Of a DNA stretch of 64,000 nucleotides, positions 1 through 13,011 are shown one piece after another. The notes beneath the pieces were generated by a model. It was not told the DNA's origin and did not search any database. It saw only the letters and a list, made by a program, of their open reading frames with translations. The DNA comes from Zeus faber. Its lineage: Eukaryota; Chordata; Actinopteri; Zeiformes; Zeidae. Every line of letters starts with the position of its first letter. Within the stretch, counting starts at the first letter, position 1. Location: the NCBI GenBank assembly GCA_960531495.1, contig OY482853.1, positions 25,188,232 through 25,252,231 of the forward strand, written 5' to 3'. The position numbers and the translations under genes are program-made.

Positions 1-699
1 CTTGTCAGTTACAAAAAGGCTTAACTTCAAAAAACATGACACGGCGATAGGATGTGACAGTGCAACTGTCGACTGGCATATTCATCTGTCCTGCTAAAAA
101 GGGGATCCACATGTGACATACATGCCCTTACCAAAATGATCACGGTTATCTGTTTTATCGTGATATTGTTAAAATGGGCAAAATGTTTTCTTAAAGTACG
201 GATACACACACTGAAATAATTTCACCAAGTTTTATACTAAAAAAACGACAAATAAAATTAGCATAACTATGCAATCTTTGTTTGCATGAACATTAAAATA
301 GTATCAGCCAATACCTTATGTAAACATATGAAAACCACTTCAAATGTACATTAACATTAAATATGGCACCATGTGGCCATAAGAGGTAACTGCACTTATT
401 GCAGATAAGAAAACATTGCAGATAAGAAAACAGCAACCAACAAGACATTTTTTCCCATTCTATGCTATCGATTTTTTCATTAAGTTTCCAGAGTGCAGGT
501 TTAAATGAACACAACCTTAAGTAAGCAAATCAACCAACACAATCATTATAAACAAAGCATGTAAGAACAATACAACCATATGTAAAATCAGTCAATCAAA
601 TTAAATGATCAGCACTGATGTCTGTTCTCTCATTCATAAAGAAATAAGCGATAGGTACGCCCTGATCTCTTCTTTCATGTCTTCTGGGGTGGTCGGAAT
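1..699. other. No recognisable feature
   Basis: AT-rich single-copy-looking DNA. The two short open frames here show no motif I recognise, and I see no repeat termini. Confidence 0.5.
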
Positions 700-1425
700 C
701 TGATTGTCTTCACCTCTCTGCTGCCTTGTGGAGGTAATCTTTCTCAGCAACCAAGCCAGGCCTTCCCCTTCTGATGTCACTGTAGTTGGTGGTGGAGGTG
801 CTGCTGATGCTTTGTGGTTCCCTCCCGACTTGTGCAGCTGTCAGTTTTAATGCCTCCTGGACACAGCTGTCAACTTGTGCCGCTTCAGGCTTATCTATAA
901 TGCTCTTTTTGAAGCGGGGGTCAATGAAACAAGTCATGTGCATGACTCTCTTTGCCTTCTCTGTGTATCTGAGAAGGGCATCCTTGGACATCAGATGCCA
1001 TGTTCCTCTTTCTCCATCCAGTGTCGCTCAGACTGGCTTCTGTTGGCTGAGGAAATGCTCAAGCATCTTTTGTGTAGATCCCCATCAGATGATCACATCA
1101 TGGATCAGAGCCTTCTGTGCCATGTTGAGGGCAGCTTGCTTTTCTCTCAGTTGTCTCCTTCTCTTCCAGCTCCGTGAGAAGCCTTGGATCAGATGAGCAG
1201 GCTTTAACAGCTGTGTCAACTCTCTGAACTTTCAGAGCTTTTGAGAGCCAGGTTCAAATTATGGCCAAAGCACCCAAGCCACAGATCTGGGAACTCTTCA
1301 ACAGCCTTGATGTTTATTGCATTGTTTGTGGCTGTGCAGACCAGGTATTTATTGTTGATCCCCCACTCTTCCAGCATGTTCTCAAAAAACTCTGTTGTGC
1401 ACCAAGTGATCTCCTGGAAGATATC

Positions 1426-2276
1426 TGTGGCAGTTTCGCCTACCATACGCCACCCAAGTGGTGTTTTCAGGGCCCTCCAGCACAGAGACAGACACAGAGG
1501 ACGGGGGGGGTTGTAGACACCAGTAAATTGTAGAGAGTGGGCCAGCTGGAAGTAGCCCGGGAGCAGATAGAAACATGTCATGAACGGGCTCCTATACTGA
1601 GTGTGTGTGGAGATGGGGGTTTTACATGCTGCTTGTTAGACAAACCAACGAGCAACAGGTTGTTAGGGATGAGGTCAAGTTGAACCCAAACGCAGGACAC
1701 ACGGTTTTAGGAGTTTATACAGGTGTTTAATCGGGAGACAGGCAGGGAATCAGAAACAGGCAACAGAAGGGGGCTCAGGGCAGGCAGGGACTCGTGATGG
1801 GGAAGGCAGGGACTCACAACCAGGCAGGGAATCCAGGAATCAGGAGCAGAGGAGCTGGTTGAGGATCAGGAATTGAGTGTTCGGGGCACACACCCAGGGA
1901 AACTTGCAGGAACAGCGACGTTGGCAAATGCAAGGGCAAATGCAGCAATCCGACACTGACAGAGTGAATGGGACCCGGTTAAATACTGAAGGAGTGACGA
2001 GGAAGGTGGAGACAGGTGGTAAGATTACCAATTAGGGACAGGTGTGCTGTGAGCAGACACAGACAGAGGGAGCCAGAGAGGGACAGAGGGACTTAGAGGC
2101 AGACAGAGGCAGCTAGAGAGGGCGAGAGGGCGACAGAGACAGATAGACCCAGAACAGACAGAGGGAGCCAGAGAGGAACAGAGGGAGCCAGAGACAGACA
2201 GACTGGAAATCAAGGCCGGGGAGGATCGTGATACAGGTATTGAGCCACTCTGATCACAATCACATAGATCCAGTCC
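1426..2276 (-). mobile_element. Solo LTR, family A copy 1 (partial), host of a second LTR
   Basis: It matches the solo LTR at 23467-23759 base for base over most of its length, starting from the same TGTGG(C/T)AGTT terminus at 1426. A third copy lies near 35240-35437. The part at 1426-1660 continues at 2239-2276 after an inserted element. The far end of the LTR is not present. It sits inside the hAT transposase remnant, so it is younger than that. It is an LTR-retrotransposon fossil; no internal coding region is present. Confidence 0.6.
1661..2233. mobile_element. Solo LTR, family B, nested in the family A LTR
   Basis: This 573-bp insert runs from TGTTAGGG to TCGTGATA. It is bounded by a 5-bp direct repeat CAGGT (1656-1660 and 2234-2238). 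Removing it restores continuous alignment of the flanking LTR with the copy at 23467-23759. The interior has a purine-rich imperfect repeat (GACAGAGGGAG-like units, about 2040-2200). It is an LTR fossil without coding parts. Its layout resembles the solo LTR at 5378-5936. Confidence 0.65.
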
Positions 2277-2608
2277 CGCTTTCACTGGTCCAGAGGTCAG
2301 TAGTTGCAGCAAACCATGTGCCTTGACCCAATTTTTTTAACCTGATTGTACAGGTTTGGGATTTTAGTCTTGGAAAATAATGTTTGTGATGGTACTTTGT
2401 AGTGAGGCATGACAACTTTCATCAGCATCAGAAAGCCAGGCCTCGTTACAATTTGAAATGACATCGTGTCCTTTGCGATGAAATATGAAAAGGCTGCAGT
2501 GAGGTCTTGAGCATTTTTTGTGTCACTGTAGATGAGGAGAAGAGACCATTAGCATGACTTAAGTTGCCTGCTGCACGTCCTCTCTGTAAACAAGGGAATA
2601 GCAAATGT

Positions 2609-2612
2609 ATTA

Positions 2613-2656
<44 letters not shown>

Positions 2657-2661
2657 AATTA

Positions 2662-2698
<37 letters not shown>
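2609..2698. repeat. (ATT)n/(AAT)n microsatellite
   Basis: About 90 bp of ATT units turn into AAT units midway, giving a self-complementary tract. Confidence 0.95.
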
Positions 2699-3739
2699 CT
2701 CTTTCTCTCTCGCACACAAACACACACAAACACATGTACAATCTATCTTCTGTGTTGCATTTCAGTATATGCAATGACCCCATGCATTACATGTATGAGT
2801 CTTAAGAAGACATTGATAGTAATTGCAATGAGCCAAACAATTGACATAAATAGAGGAGTCTTGTATAAGAGTCTACAGTGTTTCTCCTGTTGAGACACTT
2901 TAACAACCAATTAGACGAGTGCAGGATTTTAAATGAACAAAATAAGTTGGGTAACTAAACAACGTAACATATTATCGTGTGCAATGGGCGAATAGAGTCC
3001 GCAGACACAGGACGCATACAGCAGCGGAATGTGTAGTGTTTTTACAAGAGTAGGTAACACTCACTAAGCTTCAGTTTACATAACGGACAAGCTATTAGCA
3101 AGTTAGACAGACAAACCATGACCATTTTACCCATTCCGAAGTCCCCACATCATGCATTGAGCTAAAAGATTACTTACCTTGCATTTGCTATAAAGTGTTG
3201 CCCCCTTTCCCAGCAGTTTTATTTCTGCATGTTCTGTAGACAGAATGAGCATATTTGATAGTTTCCCTCAGTACTCTTATAAAAAACAAAACACGACCAC
3301 AGTTCAGACTTAGGGGGGGTCAGGAGGGTTGGGTACAGACCATGTATTAAACGGGCCCCGGGGATAAATTATTAAAGACCCTAGTATCAATAAACTCTGA
3401 CATTATTGGTACTGTTAACGGTATTTGAGAAATTGAAAAAAATTATTTTCTATTTATTTAGACTCTAAAACCTGTTTCCAACTTGCAAGATTAAGATATT
3501 CAACGAATATTGAAGCATTTTATAAAAAAGCATTTTGGTTATTACCAGAAGCGACATCTCTCCTCTCTCGCTCTCTCTCCCGCTCTATCGCTGGAATGGA
3601 GAGATCCACGGCGGCGGGGCCAGCTCCCTCTGCCTGCCTCTCACACAGGCACGATGAGACCAGGGCGAAGATTGCACCCCAATTGCCCCCTCTCCATGCG
3701 TAATGCACAGAGAATAAAGCAGCGTTAATTCTGCTCTTA
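2699..3739. other. No gene recognised
   Basis: There is a short CT/CA-rich stretch at the start. A GC-rich patch lies at about 3545-3680. At 3180-3290 on the minus strand there is a short open stretch ending in AAG|GTAAGT, which could be a decayed BED-finger exon of the neighbouring hAT; this is weak. Confidence 0.4.
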
Positions 3740-3864
3740 ATTTGATTTAGTTTTTCTCTTAAAAATAAAAAATAACCAATAAGAGTACTATTAGAGTACC
3801 GTATCCATAAGCAGTATCGGTAAGAGTAGTAGTACCGTTAAAATGTTAATGATACCCATCCCTA
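3740..3864. mobile_element. hAT-type MITE end
   Basis: The stretch ends GATACCCATCCCTA, the reverse complement of TAGGGATGGGTATC, a hAT-like terminus. The bases before it repeat short GGTA/TACC motifs. I did not find a matching left end; TATCAATAAA near 3385 is only suggestive. Confidence 0.35.
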
Positions 3865-3999
3865 ATTGTGCCCCGTTCCTCCGTGCTTTGTCCCCATTTC
3901 TCCAAATAAAACAACAAAAACCGTGTGTTTTTGCACGGCAATCGAGGCGCATGGAGTGCGTCTGTGTCCAGACGTGGGCGATTCACACATATACAAATA

Positions 4000-4664
4000 T
4001 GTGACCCACCGCATACTTTAGGGTCATTTGGCGGCTTTCGACTTTTTTCTGGAGAAAAAAAGTGGAGAATTGTAGAAACAGAAAGTTGAGAGCTACTTGT
4101 GCAAATCAAGCAAATATTTTTAAAGCTATGACTTGTTAATGACAAGGGTGTGGCAAAATGTGATTCTGAGATAATCACCTCCAAAGTTTTACCCACACTT
4201 GTCTTCATTCAGCCAGCTCCCAGAATGCATGGTATGCATGGTATATGTTGGTACACGGTCCCTCCACAACGATGTCTCCGTGTGTGTGTAAAAGTAGTAC
4301 GATTTAAAGGTTGAACTCTATCAAAATGATTTCACATTGTGACTTCACATCACATGGAATATGATGGACGGTCGCTTTAAAGGAAACAATCGATCGGTGT
4401 TGTTCAGCGCTATTCAGCGTCTCGGTCAGTGGACTGCGTTTCCCCATGTAATTTAACAGGAATATTTAACTCCAGGGTATAACATTTTTCTACTATTTAT
4501 AAATCAAACTCGGTTTTGAAAATACGTTGAGAGATAAAAAAAACCCCACAAAGGAACATGAATCTGGAAAAATCAAAATTTCCTTCAAGAAGGTTTTTTC
4601 AACTTATTTGGCTGCTCCTGGCCATTTTAGAAATGCTAGATGGCGGGTTTTGCTGCGGTGTCAT
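4000..4664. mobile_element. TIR element family T, copy A (internally deleted)
   Basis: It begins TGTGACCCACCGCATAC and ends GGCGGGTTTTGCTGCGGTG, the inverted form of the same terminus (last bases lost). Four other copies are in the window (13574, 21339, 23940 and 28899). Compared with the copy at 28899-30208, this one lacks about 600 bp of the centre. No transposase motif is seen, so it is a non-autonomous DNA transposon. Superfamily is unassigned. Confidence 0.75.
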
Positions 4665-4779
4665 CATCATAAACATATATTTATGATTCCCCTTATTTAT
4701 AATTCCTCATTGAAATGTTATCCCTGTGCATTTTCGTAAGCTCCAATTTGTTTTGTCCTGTTATTGTATTGCACATCGA

Positions 4780-4870
4780 CTGGCAAAAAATAAATAAAAA
4801 GGAGAATCTCAGTCGACTGACGGGTTTCTGACTGATGATTAGACTCATCGACTTTCCAGGGCCAGCCCTA
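4780..4870. mobile_element. Possible hAT-type element end
   Basis: The stretch ends GGGCCAGCCCTA, whose reverse complement TAGGGCTGGCCC resembles a hAT terminus. It also contains the inverted motif GTCGACT/AGTCGA. The partner end was not found. Confidence 0.3.
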
Positions 4871-5377
4871 TGTCAAAGACGTATAATGTTAATGCATTAT
4901 TAACATGTTAACTTTGACAGTGCTCGTATTTACACATATACTACGTCACAGACAATTAATACTATTAGATAATTTAATACAACACAGACAATTCATATTA
5001 TTATATAATTATAGAACCCAGAATCGCGATTGTGGGGCTGCTCTTATTTATTGCTACACTTTTTCACAGAGTCTGAGAAGGGGAATGTTCTTCTAATGCC
5101 AGCTCAGTATCATAAAGTCTCAGTAAAAAAAACAAAAAATCAAAGGATTAAGATATATGCATGTAAAATAGAAACGGTTAGGAAAAGAGACATGAGGGAT
5201 ACTCTGAGTGAAACGTTCTTTTAATCATTGTTTAACTGTGCTCAGTCCTTCCCTGGTGTTGTTTATTAACTAATTACAACCTGTATGTATTTGTTTAATT
5301 GTTGCATCAGTTACTTGCAACTTCCATCATTATTACAAGAAGAGCTATCAATGCCTCTTATTGCGTGGTACAATCCC

Positions 5378-5936
5378 TTACAAGGATGAGACGGATTAGA
5401 CCCAGACGCAGCACACACTATTGGGAAGGTATAGCAGGTTTATTCACAAGGGGGGAACAAAATTATATGGGAATGGAATAAAGGGCAGGTGGGTCTTTCA
5501 GGTCCAGGCGGGCAGGCTGAAGGCACAGGGCTCCGAGTGTGGACAGGCTGGAGGTGAGGCGTAGGCAGACAGGAAGGGAGACAAGAAGGCACGAGGGAGG
5601 TTTTCTAGAGATGAGGGGCGGACAGGGTCAGGCAAGGAAAGGAATGAAAAAGGAAAGGAGCAACAAGTACATGTGAATCCACCGGCGAGCAGTCTGGAGA
5701 ATACCACACAAGGTGACGGTACGACCAGACGAGGTCTGGATAAGGAGCCGGGGTTCTTATGGAGAGTGGTGATAAGTGTGACAAGGAGCAGCTGTGCCAG
5801 CCAGGCCTGGAACCAGGAGCCATGCCCATGCTGCACTGTCAGATATAGATATGGACATATTAGATACAAGAGGGAAAAGGAGGGGAGACACATAAGGAGA
5901 ACCCGGGGACAGAAAGGCACAGCTGGTGCTGTGACA
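5378..5936 (-). mobile_element. Solo LTR (family B-like)
   Basis: This 559-bp block runs from TTACAAGGATGAG to GCTGTGACA and is flanked by a perfect 5-bp direct repeat ATCCC (5373-5377 and 5937-5941). On the minus strand it starts TGTCACAGCACC, as an LTR should. A TTTATT near 5440 is the complement of a poly(A) signal in that orientation. There is no internal region, so it is a solo LTR. The 180-codon open frame across it is incidental. Confidence 0.7.
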
Positions 5937-6310
5937 ATCCCCTTCGATGGCTGTAAAGTTATGTTCAAGAGCCTCTTGTTCCACTTGTAACAAAAGAAAA
6001 CCAACTTATATAAAACATAATTGCTTTTCTTTAGTAACATTTTTAATTATAGGCGTGACGTTGGCTTTTTGCTTGGATTTTACAGAAACTAATTTGCCGA
6101 TCCTCTTATATAAAAAAGTATAATTACTGCTTATTATCAGCTTGGACTACTTTGATTTGGTTTCTAACTGTAAGCAATAATCATAAGCCCTCTGTTACTC
6201 TTGAAAAACAGCACAACTCTTACTTTTGAAAAACAGCTCAAGTTTTGAAATTCAAAAGGAATCTCTGCTGCCCCGATTTAATTGCATTTGGAGAGTTCGG
6301 CACATAGTGC

Positions 6311-7036
6311 TTGTTATTTCCTGGAAAAGGTGAGTGGAGATGGCTGTCAACAAGGTCCACATTGTTGTTGAGTGGTGAGAAGCATCAACCTATTGTCATT
6401 CTAAAAGTTAGTTATCATACATTGGGTTTACTGGTTTATGTTGCTATTTATTTTCCTTTATGCACGGATGTATTATTTGTGATTTTCACTTTTAGTAGTT
6501 TACAATGTCATCCCCCCTCTACAGTCCATAGGACGTGGACACGGTCCTATCAGACCCTTTATATTATGACTGGCTGGAGCCAGGTCCTTCTATCCTCAAT
6601 AAGCCAATCAGCCACATTGAAACTTGTATTTAAGGAGGTGCTGGTGGTTCACTATAGCTTTCGTTTCTCTCCTTTCCAGTATGATAGGTCATCCATCTCA
6701 TGCACCTCCCTTGAATTGATTTATGCAAGGACTTGCTACTTGGCTTCTGAAGTCTGGGCCTCCTCTTCCTCATCCAGGCATACACCAAAGAGGAATTCAA
6801 GCCTCCAAGCCAACCTCTGCCTTTCTAGAGAACCTCCATCACTTCAAATCAAGTTAACTATTAAAGGACCAAGGAATGGAAGGATTGGATTGGATTTCTT
6901 ATCTCCACTTTTTAAAATCACTAAGGAGGAGAAAGACAAACAGGTCAACTCTTTAGTGGACAGTTCATTGCACTGGGCCTACAAAACGCCTACACACTTG
7001 AAAACACGAGTTAAATGTGATAACATATATGTATAA
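6311..7036 (+). other. Unassigned 241-codon open frame
   Basis: An open frame of 241 codons runs in a stretch of ordinary composition. The product is rich in Ser, Leu and Tyr and has one hydrophobic segment (about residues 33-66) that could span a membrane. I see no known domain. Within its own 5' half are a CCAAT box and a TATTTAAG box, which argues that this stretch could be a promoter or LTR rather than a protein gene. I do not claim that it is translated. Confidence 0.15.
6604..6635 (+). promoter_or_regulatory. CCAAT box and TATA-like box
   Basis: GCCAATCAGC (CCAAT at 6604-6608) is followed about 20 bp later by TATTTAAG (6628-6635). The pairing and order fit a pol II core promoter, such as that of an LTR. 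No transcript start can be shown. Confidence 0.3.
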
Positions 7037-8750
7037 AGTTAATACATAGTTGAGCATACACGTAGTTTACATGTACAACACTCTTAACATTACAAGAGTT
7101 TGATACCCTTTCAGCATCCAGCATCCTTGACATCGTCGAGGGCTGGCTGAGCTTCATTTTCATCAAGACCATGCTTCAAAGTCAGATTGGTGCAGGATAA
7201 CCTTAGATCAGAGATAGATAGGCCTTCTGCTGCTGATGCCATTACTATTAACACTTCCCAAAGCCTAGGCCATTTTTTTTCAACCTGCGCTAAGGTCTGC
7301 CATAACTACAGTGTGTTTGATTTTACATTTGTTTTCATTTTCTCCAAATCATCCTGTGGGCCAGATTGGATCCCTCTGCAGGCTGGATTCATGACCCCCC
7401 AGCCTTAGATAATTGAAGACGGCCTCAACTAGCTCTGTTCCGTCACGTAGATGTTTCCATATTTTTTATGTCAAACTCCTACAACGCAAACAAGAATAGA
7501 GCTTAATTGTTAAGAAGTTGTGTGTAAGCGTGGCTAAAAGTAACATACATAAGTCAATATTGAGGACTGTTTTTAATTGACTGAAGAGGCAAGTTAAATC
7601 AAAACTCTTTTATCCCGATGGAAAATTCTGTTTCAAGCGATGATGATAAATACAAATTCAACAGTAACCATTTAAAAATCAACATACACAGCAGTTGATT
7701 AAACAGCCAGGAGAAGAGAGCCCTCCAGGGGAGTCTGATATTATTATGCAGCCTTACCACTAATAATGCAATAGTGCAATTGCAAGGAGAGTGCTAAAGC
7801 CAACATAACAGACTTACTGTATGCAAGAGCCATCAGTACATCAAAAAATATAAGTTGTCTATTTACTATTAGAAATCTACATTTTGTGTTATTATCTGGG
7901 GCTCTGTAATATCAGTCAAAAAACAGAGAGTGTACAGTTATGTACAGTTTTGTTATATATAGTTCCGTTAGCACTTGTTTCGTTCCATAAGCAGACATAA
8001 AGACATAAATTAACCTACATCTAAAATAAAACGCACTCTTTTGGCGCGTGGATCGTGGGGTGTCGCCAACATCGTCGCTACCGTCGGAGAGGGAAACAGA
8101 TGCGCAAACCCCCCTTGAGATGGGGCGCTAGGCGGCGGCTTGTCATTACTTATAGTTGGGTCAAATGTCCCCCTCAAAAAGCAGGCGTAGCATACACTGT
8201 TGACTATATACATATACTGTATATATAAAACTGAATCCACAATCTAAAGAGTATTGCATTATCTCTGCCATGGAGTGTGGTATGAAATTCAATGCCGGAG
8301 TGTCTACTCTGCTGCAACTCCACGCTGCATGCTCCAGTGATTTGATACCATTAAAACTTCTCGGAGGGAGGATGACATAAATTATCTTGGAGAAGTTGTA
8401 AAATGGCAAATATAAATCAAATATAAACCTGCAAAACATCACTGTGCCCTCCCTTGTGCACCCCCAAAACAAATACAACCCTCCCCAAAGCAAAATAATA
8501 ATAATAATAATAATATATAATATTCACAAGGCCCCAAGGCATTCATGAGGGAGGGCAGACTGCATTCTCCTGCACTGGATAATCACAAGTGGGAAATGAA
8601 CCTTGCATATTAAGTTGCTATTACACAGGAGCTGAACAAACTCAATCTAAAACCGCAAGATCCAACCAGGTAGTCACTGTGGCTTTAGTCAGTGTCACTC
8701 TATTCTATTTAAATTCTAGCTTACTGAGAAAGACCTCAGTAACCATTTAC
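7037..8750. other. No gene recognised; GC-rich island at 8030-8165
   Basis: This is mostly AT-rich. At 8030-8165 a sharply GC-richer patch is open on the minus strand and rich in Pro, Ser and Thr (PTISNDKPPPSAPSQGG). It looks exon-like, but I cannot name it. Confidence 0.4.
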
Positions 8751-8960
8751 TAGGGGTGGGCCGATAACATGATAGTCGTAATTGGATTCATATCCGCTAA
8801 ATGTACCCCAATAGTCGTGATCGAATGGTTAGAATTGGAAAAACTGCAAGTAGCCTTAAAAAAGGCAGTAAAAGGAGCTACTCGCTTTTATTGTGAAAAA
8901 AACCCCCAAAAAACGGGAGAGAACGTGAATAATAATGGGAAGACGTGTGAATATGTGGAA
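8751..8960. mobile_element. Possible hAT-type element end
   Basis: TAGGGGTGGGCCGATAAC at 8751 is a typical hAT-like start for fish elements. No matching terminus was found downstream. Confidence 0.3.
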
Positions 8961-9044
8961 CATTAGGCTATTAGTAACTGGTGAACGCAATTGTACACTA
9001 GCAGGCTAGCACTTACTAGCTGATGATAATAATTAGCTAGAAGC

Positions 9045-9345
9045 ATCACTGTAGTGCAGTGACTCTCGATGATAGTAGTGTCTGTGCACCAAGCTTGGTT
9101 TACACAAATGCACAGTCCCTGATGACTCCGAACCTCCAGTCAGACCAGAGTCAGCTGTTCTATCCACCAGGATGTAGCTCAATGGCGCTATTGGTAACGC
9201 CGCTGTTGAGCCATGTTTCGGTGAAAATCATGACGTTGCGGTCCATAATCCTTTTGCGAGTGGTGATGCGCAGCGGCAGCTCATCCATTTTGTTCGCCAG
9301 AGATTGAACATTGGCGAGGAAAATGCTGGTTAGATAGCCGGTGAG
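9045..9345 (-). mobile_element. Rex1-like LINE, endonuclease fragment
   Basis: The minus strand reads SIFLANVQSLANKMDEL, then NVMIFTETWLNSGV, and further on CICVNQAWCTD. These are the apurinic endonuclease motifs of Rex1/Babar LINEs: the N-V-Q-S-L start, the catalytic-region F-T-E-T-W-L, and the C-V-x-x-N-x-W-C block. A stop interrupts it just after ELHPGG. The sequence up to about 9600 may be the LINE's 5' part. There is no reverse transcriptase, so the insertion is incomplete or has been deleted on its 3' side. Confidence 0.8.
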
Positions 9346-9785
9346 GAGTTAGCTTTAGTCTAGCCCTTAGCCACCCTCTCTTCCCCCGCCTTTGTTTACG
9401 GTTTTCGATACCGCCTACAAGCGCTTCCTGTCAGGGTCGCTGGGTTGTTAGCCTCTGGTTTTTTGGCAATCTCTGGAATGGGCTTGTGTAGGCAAGACTG
9501 TTCTGAGTGAACAGCCTCGAAACAAATAGACAGATAACTACTAATTCGCAAAATCTGGAGAGACGCTGATCCTCCGCCTTGTATACGTGCCACGTGAGCA
9601 TGATCAGATGGTGAAGGTAGCAGGAAGAAGGTGGTCAGGAGCTAGACGAGTCCCCTTGCCATCAGCCTTATATCCTTTTGAAACTTGGCGGGACAGACGC
9701 CTAGACGCTGCCGAGGCAGTTGTGACTTGCCTGAGATTGAGGGATGACCAGTAGTCCAGTACGGGGCATAATGTGGAGACAAGCA

Positions 9786-9825
<40 letters not shown>

Positions 9826-9840
9826 ACACATACACACTAC
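9786..9840. repeat. (AC)n microsatellite
   Basis: A CA tract with a few TACA interruptions; the open frames across it are not genes. Confidence 0.95.
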
Positions 9841-10350
9841 ACCCACCGATCATAATTGGTATGCCCTTGTATTGGTATTTCATTGGTATGCTGTTGAACA
9901 GACATCCATCACGGGGGTATTCTTCATTTGTTTATGGCGGTACAGAGATTCAACATGGCAGTATCTCCTCTGTCAGATCAAGATGAAGAGGTTCAGTGCT
10001 CAATGACTCCTCTCACCTATACTATAACCTTCTAATGGAACTGACTTTTTGAAGGAGACTCTGAAGTGGGAAAAGATCCAGAGGGGTTTGAAGAAACAGA
10101 TGCCTGACTCTGCTCATTTACACTGTTGACACTCTGCTTCAGCTCTACAGCCCACACTGTATTTTGTTGTAATGTGTAGAAGCAAAAACCTTCCATCTTC
10201 AACAAATAGATTTCTCCCCTCTAATAATTTTTATTATGAGGAGTCAGTGGCAGGAAGCTTGTTGGAACGAAACAGAGATAAAGTACATTATCATGAGGGT
10301 CACATTTTCTCCTCACACACTGACTGCTCGTGAAGCATAATGAGAATAAA

Positions 10351-11742
<1,392 letters not shown>

Positions 11743-11845
11743 CTGGTGTTGGCCTCCAAAGGTGCGGTGGTGCCTTGTTGCTTGCAGAGTCACCCAGTGC
11801 AATATGAAAGCATGTCAAAAATAGTGTCCAGAGAGTGCCTCCCAT
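11743..11845 (-). CDS. Candidate first coding exon with signal peptide (unidentified)
   Basis: On the minus strand an ATG at 11845-11843 sits in a strong Kozak context (A at -3, G at +4: TCAAAATGG). It opens MGGTLWTLFLTCFHIALG, a hydrophobic run with a plausible signal-peptidase site near residues 18-21. The frame then reads DSASNKAPPHLWRPTP and meets CCAG|GTAGAT, a fair splice donor, at 11743/11742. The exon would be 103 nt and end in phase 1. The surrounding 1 kb shows no repeat, so a host secreted or membrane protein gene is possible. The longer open frame upstream of this ATG is the same frame and does not help. I do not recognise the protein, and no second exon was identified in the window. 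This is inference from sequence signals only. Confidence 0.35.
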
Positions 11846-12231
11846 TTTGATCAGTGTACAGGAGAAAAGGTGTACATCTGTGATATATCTATGGCGCTCT
11901 ACAACTTTTTGGTCAGTTAATGCCAACAGCTCACTGCCATCCGCAGGTGTTAATTTACATTTTGAGAGACAATCAGATTTCACATCTGGCTTTCTAAGAA
12001 GCATTTTGAGATACAAATTTAAATGTAACGTGGTTCAAGCTTATCTGTATACAGTACATCTGGATACAATTTGCATGTTAATGCAGGAGGTGAATAGGTC
12101 CTCCAGACGTGGAGCCAAATCGGATTTGCTTCTTTGGTATGAAGATATTTTCAGACATGAACTTTGAAATGACATGTTCGACAGATTTCACATTTTATTC
12201 ATTCCTGGTCACAGCTGTACTGATTGTACTA

Positions 12232-12450
12232 TTAAAGGTCACCAGTTTTCAACAAGTTAATATACGTCTCTGTGGTCCCTAAAACATGTTGCTGAAGTTT
12301 TTTGCTGAAAATACCACTTCGATTTTGGATTCTAGCCATTCTATCATGCCTCTATACCCCTGTGTTTCAGTCCTTTTCTCAGGGGCTGTATCTGTATCTG
12401 TAGCTTTAAATGCAAATGAGCTGCTGTGCCCCACGCCTCACTCTGACTAC
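12232..12450. repeat. Dispersed repeat family K, copy 1
   Basis: The stretch with TTGCTGAAAATACCACT and TCTAGCCATTCTA matches 53658-53740. It starts at TTAAAGGT, so a TTAA-target DNA element is possible. Confidence 0.5.
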
Positions 12451-13011
12451 ATGCTGGATGGGGACAGAGGTGAAATGGCCTCTATGATTCACGGCAAATG
12501 AGTAAACTTCTTGTGAATCTCTATAAAATCAGCAGCAAGAAACACTCTTAGGACATCACCACTCATTCTCTCATTTTGCTCTCCGTTATTCAAGAGTGTT
12601 GATAAGATGGAGTTCATCTTACAGACATTGAACTAACAATCTAATACTGTACAGTGTTTTCCCGAGGACGGAGTTGTAGCAGCAGAGGTGGGAAAAAAAT
12701 GTTCATGCGTGCAAACTTTTTTTGTCCACTTGCAAAGCGTGCCCCGCTATGAGGTTTCTATTTGTCTGCCGATACCAGAAGGGCTCTTGAGGCCAAAGTA
12801 CATACAGTACATTTGTGCATAGGATGAGCAGGGGAAAGGTCTGTCTAGCTTACATATGAGGTGTCTCAAGAATTTGGAAAATACACTTTTATTGAACATA
12901 ATAAAAGTATAGTTTTTAAAGATTTGACATTTATTGATCAAAAATATATTACATCAACAACCACCCATATACAGTAAAATCATGTAACACAAATACTAAA
13001 GCAATCTAAAA

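Larger units (their letters stand above)
700..2560 (-). mobile_element. hAT transposase remnant (ZBED1-like), split by nested LTRs
   Basis: Read on the minus strand from about 2560 downward, the translation has the hAT core in order. First comes a stretch ending TTDLWTS (about 2285-2310), which carries the first catalytic aspartate of the hAT DDE fold. After the LTR insert come EFFENMLEEWGINNKYLVC and WLGCFGHNLNLAL (about 1230-1420), and then a C-terminal part with MTCFIDPRFK (about 700-990). Where hAT proteins usually have T-D-N-A-x-N-I, this copy reads TATNNAINI, so the second catalytic Asp is lost. Frameshifts and stops separate the pieces, for example near 1060. It is a dead cut-and-paste transposase of the ZBED type, not a host ZBED gene: there are no introns and it is decayed. 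I could not locate its terminal inverted repeats. A BED zinc finger might lie further upstream (about 3200-3290), but I could not confirm it. Confidence 0.75.

Noticed and set aside
5498-6040. 180-codon minus-strand open frame
   Set aside because: Lies mostly inside a solo LTR defined by a 5-bp target duplication; no domain.
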